DNA from: Runella sp. CRIBMP
GTDB lineage: Bacteria > Bacteroidota > Bacteroidia > Cytophagales > Spirosomataceae
Direction of reading: 5' to 3'
Length of the DNA stretch: 64,000 bases
Assembly (NCBI RefSeq): GCF_009905605.1
Contig: NZ_JAAAKZ010000005.1
Coordinates: 1-64,000 of the forward strand
Of the stretch, positions 60,272 through 64,000 are shown one piece after another (position 1 is the stretch's first letter; every line of letters starts with the position of its first letter). The translations under genes and the position numbers were made by a program. Below the pieces are notes generated by a model that saw nothing but the letters and a program-made list of their open reading frames with translations, made no database searches and was not told where the DNA came from.

Positions 60272-61579
60272 TTACAAACGCACAATTTCTGCCCCAATGG
60301 CATTCAAGCGCGTATCAATGTTTTGGTACCCACGGTCTATTTGCTCAATATTATCAATAATGCTCACTCCCTGCGCCGACATGGCGGCAATCAACAACGA
60401 TACCCCCGCCCGAATATCAGGAGAAGTCATGCGAATACCCCGAAGTCGCGTGGCTCTATTCAGACCCACGACCGTAGCGCGGTGCGGGTCGCAAAGAATA
60501 ATCTGCGCGCCCATTTCGATGAGTTTATCGACGAAAAACAGGCGGCTTTCAAACATCTTTTGGTGAATCAAAACCGTTCCTTTAGCCTGAATAGCCGTTA
60601 CCAGCACGATACTTAACAAATCTGGCGTAAACCCAGGCCAAGGCGCATCTGCCACCACCAACATCGACCCGTCGATAAATGATTCAACTTCATAATGCTC
60701 CTGCGCTGGGATAAAAATATCATCGCCGCGAAATTCCATCTGGATTCCGAGCTTTTGAAAAACGCCAGGAATAACCCCCAAATCAGGGATGGAGCAATTT
60801 TTGATGGTCACTTCGCTCTTCGTCATGGCCGCCATCCCGATAAACGAACCAATTTCAATCATGTCGGGGAGCATGGTGTGCTCGGTGCCATTCAATGATG
60901 ATACCCCCTCTATGGTCAGTAAATTTGACCCAACGCCGCTGATTTTTGCGCCCATGCGGTTGAGCATCTTGCACAACTGCTGAAGGTACGGCTCACAAGC
61001 TGCATTATAAATCGTGGTGATACCTTCGGCCATGACCGCCGCCATCAGGATATTAGCCGTACCCGTTACGGAGGCTTCGTCGAGGAGCATATAAGTGCCG
61101 TGCAATCCGCTGGCATCTACCTGATAAAAACCGCCGTCGTTGGGGTCATAGTCAAACTTTGCGCCCAAGCGTTCAAAGCCTAAAAAGTGCGTATCCAATC
61201 GCCGACGCCCGATTTTATCACCACCCGGACGCGGAATACGGCCTTTTTTGAAACGGGCCAACATCGGTCCCAGCAGCATCACCGAACCCCGCAGGGCTGC
61301 CGCTTTTTGGCGGTACATTTCGGTTTCCATGAATTCGAGATGCACATCAGAGGCTTCGAATCGAATGGAGCTGTTGCTCAAACGGGTACGTTTTACGCCC
61401 AAATCACCCAATAAATCAATAAGTTGGTTGACATCGCGGATATTGGGAATATTATGAATCGTAACAGGTTCTTTCGTCAACAACACTGCACAAAGTATCT
61501 GCAGTGCTTCGTTTTTGGCACCTTGCGGGGTGATTTCACCTTTCATCTGACGACCGCCTGCTATTTTGAATGAAGCCAT
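60272..61579 (-). CDS. murA: UDP-N-acetylglucosamine 1-carboxyvinyltransferase
   Basis: 435 aa. MurA transfers enolpyruvate from PEP to UDP-GlcNAc, the first committed step of peptidoglycan synthesis. The N-terminal 'GEITPQGAKNEALQILCA' holds the Lys-Asn pair that binds substrate, and the double inside-out barrel continues to 'GYQNIDTRLNAIGAEIVRL'. In the active loop the usual Cys is replaced by Asp121 ('RPGGDKIGRRRLDTH'). That substitution is known from other bacteria to keep activity and to confer intrinsic fosfomycin insensitivity. The promoter is predicted at 61637-61669. Confidence 0.97.
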   Translation of the reverse strand: MASFKIAGGRQMKGEITPQGAKNEALQILCAVLLTKEPVTIHNIPNIRDVNQLIDLLGDLGVKRTRLSNSSIRFEASDVHLEFMETEMYRQKAAALRGSVMLLGPMLARFKKGRIPRPGGDKIGRRRLDTHFLGFERLGAKFDYDPNDGGFYQVDASGLHGTYMLLDEASVTGTANILMAAVMAEGITTIYNAACEPYLQQLCKMLNRMGAKISGVGSNLLTIEGVSSLNGTEHTMLPDMIEIGSFIGMAAMTKSEVTIKNCSIPDLGVIPGVFQKLGIQMEFRGDDIFIPAQEHYEVESFIDGSMLVVADAPWPGFTPDLLSIVLVTAIQAKGTVLIHQKMFESRLFFVDKLIEMGAQIILCDPHRATVVGLNRATRLRGIRMTSPDIRAGVSLLIAAMSAQGVSIIDNIEQIDRGYQNIDTRLNAIGAEIVRL

Positions 61580-61636
61580 ATTGGGGGACTTGCGTTAGGA
61601 ATTAAAGAGGATTCGTTAATTATTATTTGTTTTGTG

Positions 61637-61669
61637 CAAAGCTATCAATTTTTGAAAAAAGATAGCAAA
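61637..61669 (-). promoter_or_regulatory. Predicted promoter of murA
   Basis: On the minus strand TTTG (61669-61666), 21 bp and TAGCTTTG (61644-61637) match the Bacteroidota consensus, 58 nt before the murA start codon. It overlaps the region just before the divergent pseudouridine synthase gene. Confidence 0.55.
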
Positions 61670-61681
61670 AAAACACGCTCC

Positions 61682-62284
61682 ATGATTCCTGAATTGCACC
61701 GCTATTTTATTGTCAACAAACCCTACGATATGCACTCCCAGTTTACGGGCGTGGAGGGTCGGCCTATGTTAGGCGATTTAGGGTATCCCTTTCCTGAAGG
61801 CACGCATTGCATCGGTCGGCTCGACCACAACTCTGAGGGTTTATTGATTTTAACGACCAACAAAAAAATTACCCACCTGCTCTTTAAAGGCAAAAAACCG
61901 CATCGACGAACTTATTTATTGCAGGTGTATCGAGAAGTAAAACCCGAAACGCTGGAAGAACTCAAAAACGGGATAGTGATTCGGGTCAAAGACAACGGAA
62001 TCTACAAAACAGCTCCATGTGAGGCGGAAATCATTAAAAAACCCACCAATCTGTTTCAAAGCGGCTGGGAATACCCCGACAACATTCCGCACACGTGGCT
62101 CTTGATGACCCTTACAGAAGGCAAATTTCGTCAAATCCGCAAAATGATGACCGCCGTAAAGCACCGCTGTTTGCGCCTGATTCGGATTTCAATCGAAAAC
62201 CTGACCCTTGACACCCTTCAGCCCGGTGAAGTACGGGAAATCCCCGAAGTGGAGTTTTTTGAGCGGGTTTTCGGTAAAGAATAA
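61682..62284 (+). CDS. rRNA pseudouridine synthase of the RsuA/RluE type
   Basis: 200 aa. Lacks an S4 domain and starts directly with the catalytic fold, as in RluE (23S rRNA position 2457 in E. coli). The nucleophilic Asp lies in 'CIGRLDHNSEGLLILTT', followed by 'RTYLLQVYREVKPETL' and the C-terminal 'EGKFRQIRKMMTAVKH' and 'LRLIRISIENL'. ATG 61682 is preferred over the GTG at 61634. Divergent from murA. Confidence 0.92.
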   Translation: MIPELHRYFIVNKPYDMHSQFTGVEGRPMLGDLGYPFPEGTHCIGRLDHNSEGLLILTTNKKITHLLFKGKKPHRRTYLLQVYREVKPETLEELKNGIVIRVKDNGIYKTAPCEAEIIKKPTNLFQSGWEYPDNIPHTWLLMTLTEGKFRQIRKMMTAVKHRCLRLIRISIENLTLDTLQPGEVREIPEVEFFERVFGKE

Positions 62285-62367
62285 AAAAACTTTTGAACGT
62301 TTTATTCACCTTTTAAAATGCCCAGAACCGCGCTCTTACCGAGCAGCCTACCTACTTATTTCAGTAG

Positions 62368-62398
62368 TTGAAGCGGATTGGTGTAGTTCATACTTTTG
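62368..62398 (+). promoter_or_regulatory. Predicted promoter of the head-repeat protein gene
   Basis: TTG (62368-62370), 20 bp and TACTTTTG (62391-62398) fit the consensus and place the transcript start about 13 nt before the start codon. Confidence 0.55.
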
Positions 62399-62417
62399 AA
62401 CCAAACCAATCACTTCG

Positions 62418-64000
62418 ATGAAAAAGCTCGTATTCTGCGTCTGCACTTATATGTTGATGAGTTCAACGGTTTATTCCCAAATCAACATCATTCAAAAAAC
62501 CAATGCAGGAATCACCATTAGCCCCAACGGAATCAGGGGTAGCCTACCCCTCAGTACGGCCGAAGATACCACTAATATCTCGATGGGTGAAAATGCGCTG
62601 AAAAACAATATTAATTCCAAAAGAAACATTGCCATCGGCAAAGACGCCCTGATGACTTACTCCAAAGCCTTCAATTCCACCGACTTGCTAAATGCTTCGC
62701 AATTGGCCATTGGTTTTGAAGCCCTCCGCAACTACAACACCACCAGCGCGGCGCTCAATATCGCCATCGGCACCCGGGCCATGGGCGGAATCACACAGGA
62801 CGGCGGCAGCTTAGCCATCGGGCATTTTTCGATGGAAAACAACCGGGGCGGCGGAACCGTCGCCATCGGCCACCGGACGTTGAGCGCGGGAAGCACGGAT
62901 ACCGACCAAGGCGTTTTTATCGGCAACGGCGCTGGCTCTTTTGCTCCAAGCGGTACGGGAACCGTGGCAGTCGGTCATTCGGCCATGAATTTTGGTGGCG
63001 GTGGCAACAATACAGTCATCGGGAGTGGAGCGGGCGGCGGCACCAGTACTTCTTCCAAAATTGGCAGTGGCAACATCATGATTGGTGCCAATGCGGGCCG
63101 ACTAGAAACGGGCGATGATAAACTTTACATCGAAAATACCAGCGGTGGTAATCCATTGATTGGTGGGAATTTTTCGACCGACCGCGTGGGTATAAACCGC
63201 CCAATCAGCGACATCGACGCTACGCCATTTACGTTGCAGGTGGGCGGCAATGCTCTTGTTACCAACGGAATAAAATTAACCAATATCGGGGAGGCCGAAG
63301 GTCGTTTTTTAAGAACAGACGCGACGGGCAATGCCTCTTGGGCGCCCATCAATTCTCTGTGGCTACTGGCAGGCATTGAAGGAAACGAAATAAGAAATAC
63401 AAACCCGGGCGGATTTTGGTCAAACAACCCCGCCACCGTAGGTTGGTTGGCCACCGACATCACCAATCCCCCCACGGCTCCCGTGTTGGGCGGCGGTACA
63501 CGCATGATGTGGATTCCCTCCAGAAGCGCTTTCCGGTGCGGCTCCGTCGATAACACCAACTGGGACCCAGCCTTCATCGGACTTCATTCGTTTGCATCAG
63601 GCTATAATTCAATGGCTACGGGGCGCGGCAACATTGCGATGGGGTTCAATGCCATCTCTGACGGCACGTCTAATACCATTGCTTTTGGTGAAAATACGCG
63701 GGCGTCTGGCACCAACGCCTGTGCCATCGGCAACGGCGTCAACGCCAATTCGTTTTACTCAACGGTGGTGGGTTCTTTTAACCTTCTTCCCTTTGCAGAA
63801 GCCAACACTTGGGTAGGTACCGACCCCCTATTTACGATTGGATCGGGCCAAAATGATCTAAACCGCAGGAACGGGTTGCTGATGCTTAAAAATGGAAAAA
63901 CGGCCATTGGGAATATCACCCCAGAATCTTTTCTGCACGTTTTTGAAAGTGAATCGAGCGCTGCTCCGAGCCCAAACACCATCGCAACTTTCGAAAAAAA
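62418..64000 (+). CDS. Secreted YadA-head-like repeat protein (3' truncated)
   Basis: 527 codons are visible without a stop; the gene continues past the window. The signal peptide is 'MKKLVFCVCTYMLMSSTVYSQ'. After 'ISPNGIRGSLPLSTAEDTTN' come at least nine copies of an 'xxAIGxxA(L/M)' unit spaced by 12-20 residues (NIAIGKDAL, QLAIGFEAL, NIAIGTRAM, SLAIGHFSM, TVAIGHRTL, TVAVGHSAM and others), the pattern of trimeric adhesin head (Hep/Hag) repeats. A spacer domain with 'RTDATGNASWAP' and a Trp-rich segment follows, then a second repeat block (NIAMGFNAI, TIAFGENTR, ACAIGNGVN) and 'LLMLKNGKTAIGNITPESFL'. Such proteins in Bacteroidota often end in a self-cleaving endosialidase-type chaperone; that part would lie outside the window. 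Confidence 0.85.
   Translation, partial: MKKLVFCVCTYMLMSSTVYSQINIIQKTNAGITISPNGIRGSLPLSTAEDTTNISMGENALKNNINSKRNIAIGKDALMTYSKAFNSTDLLNASQLAIGFEALRNYNTTSAALNIAIGTRAMGGITQDGGSLAIGHFSMENNRGGGTVAIGHRTLSAGSTDTDQGVFIGNGAGSFAPSGTGTVAVGHSAMNFGGGGNNTVIGSGAGGGTSTSSKIGSGNIMIGANAGRLETGDDKLYIENTSGGNPLIGGNFSTDRVGINRPISDIDATPFTLQVGGNALVTNGIKLTNIGEAEGRFLRTDATGNASWAPINSLWLLAGIEGNEIRNTNPGGFWSNNPATVGWLATDITNPPTAPVLGGGTRMMWIPSRSAFRCGSVDNTNWDPAFIGLHSFASGYNSMATGRGNIAMGFNAISDGTSNTIAFGENTRASGTNACAIGNGVNANSFYSTVVGSFNLLPFAEANTWVGTDPLFTIGSGQNDLNRRNGLLMLKNGKTAIGNITPESFLHVFESESSAAPSPNTIATFEK

Noticed and set aside
1-64000. CRISPR arrays, rRNA and tRNA genes
   Set aside because: I found no regularly spaced direct repeats with unique spacers and no gap that holds a recognisable tRNA or rRNA sequence; a covariance-model scan would be decisive for small RNAs.

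Overview
The window looks like chromosomal DNA of a free-living, aerobic member of the Bacteroidota, most likely order Cytophagales (a Runella/Spirosoma-like organism; this placement is inference). Supporting signs are a SusC/SusD pair driven by an ECF sigma/FecR system, a type IX secretion sorting tail, a two-component 'propeller' sensor kinase, a MurA with Asp in place of the catalytic Cys, a short NuoG, weak Shine-Dalgarno sequences, and repeated promoters of the Bacteroidota type (-33 TTTG or TTG, 19-21 bp, -7 TAnnTTTG). I saw no rRNA, tRNA, CRISPR array, transposase or prophage. No gap between genes exceeds about 300 bp.

Layout. 1-1.8 kb: tail of a phospholipase C family gene and a diheme cytochrome. 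1.9-13.3 kb: a carbohydrate uptake and catabolism locus, with ECF sigma, FecR, SusC, SusD and a TIM-barrel isomerase on the minus strand, then a Gfo/Idh oxidoreductase and a divergent MFS permease. 13.3-19.4 kb: TPR lipoprotein, secreted protein, aquaporin, PQQ/cytochrome c dehydrogenase and purB. 19.4-24.4 kb: a RES/Xre-type toxin-antitoxin pair, a nitrilase plus class-III aminotransferase pair, a lipoprotein/ECF sigma/membrane protein cassette, and a decayed copy of the aminotransferase 5' end. 24.4-36.7 kb: AI-2E family permease, lipase-META fusion, acyl-CoA synthetase, orphan sensor kinase, GH43, LD-carboxypeptidase, a solitary second NuoJ, a small secreted protein and ffh. 36.8-39.0 kb: a secreted SGNH-type esterase with a T9SS tail. 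39.1-47.5 kb: nuoABCDEFGHIJ for respiratory complex I, with nuoKLMN absent. 47.5-52.6 kb: AlkC-like repair protein and a fadA/fadB beta-oxidation operon with a small DUF559 nuclease module wedged between the two genes. 52.7-62.3 kb: a protein resembling the DNA polymerase III psi subunit, a C1q-like secreted protein, cydAB, amidohydrolase plus ACS-type MFS, a phosphatase lipoprotein, murA and an rRNA pseudouridine synthase. From 62.4 kb a YadA-head-like repeat protein runs off the window.

Together the genes describe a respiring heterotroph: glycan or sugar import through SusCD and MFS carriers, sugar oxidation by PQQ and Gfo/Idh enzymes, fatty acid activation and beta-oxidation, and electron flow through complex I and cytochrome bd. 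The observations most worth following up are the psi-like protein, the hairpin-bounded DUF559 module, the duplicated aminotransferase fragment next to the sigma cassette, the second NuoJ, and the palindromic operator of the toxin-antitoxin pair.
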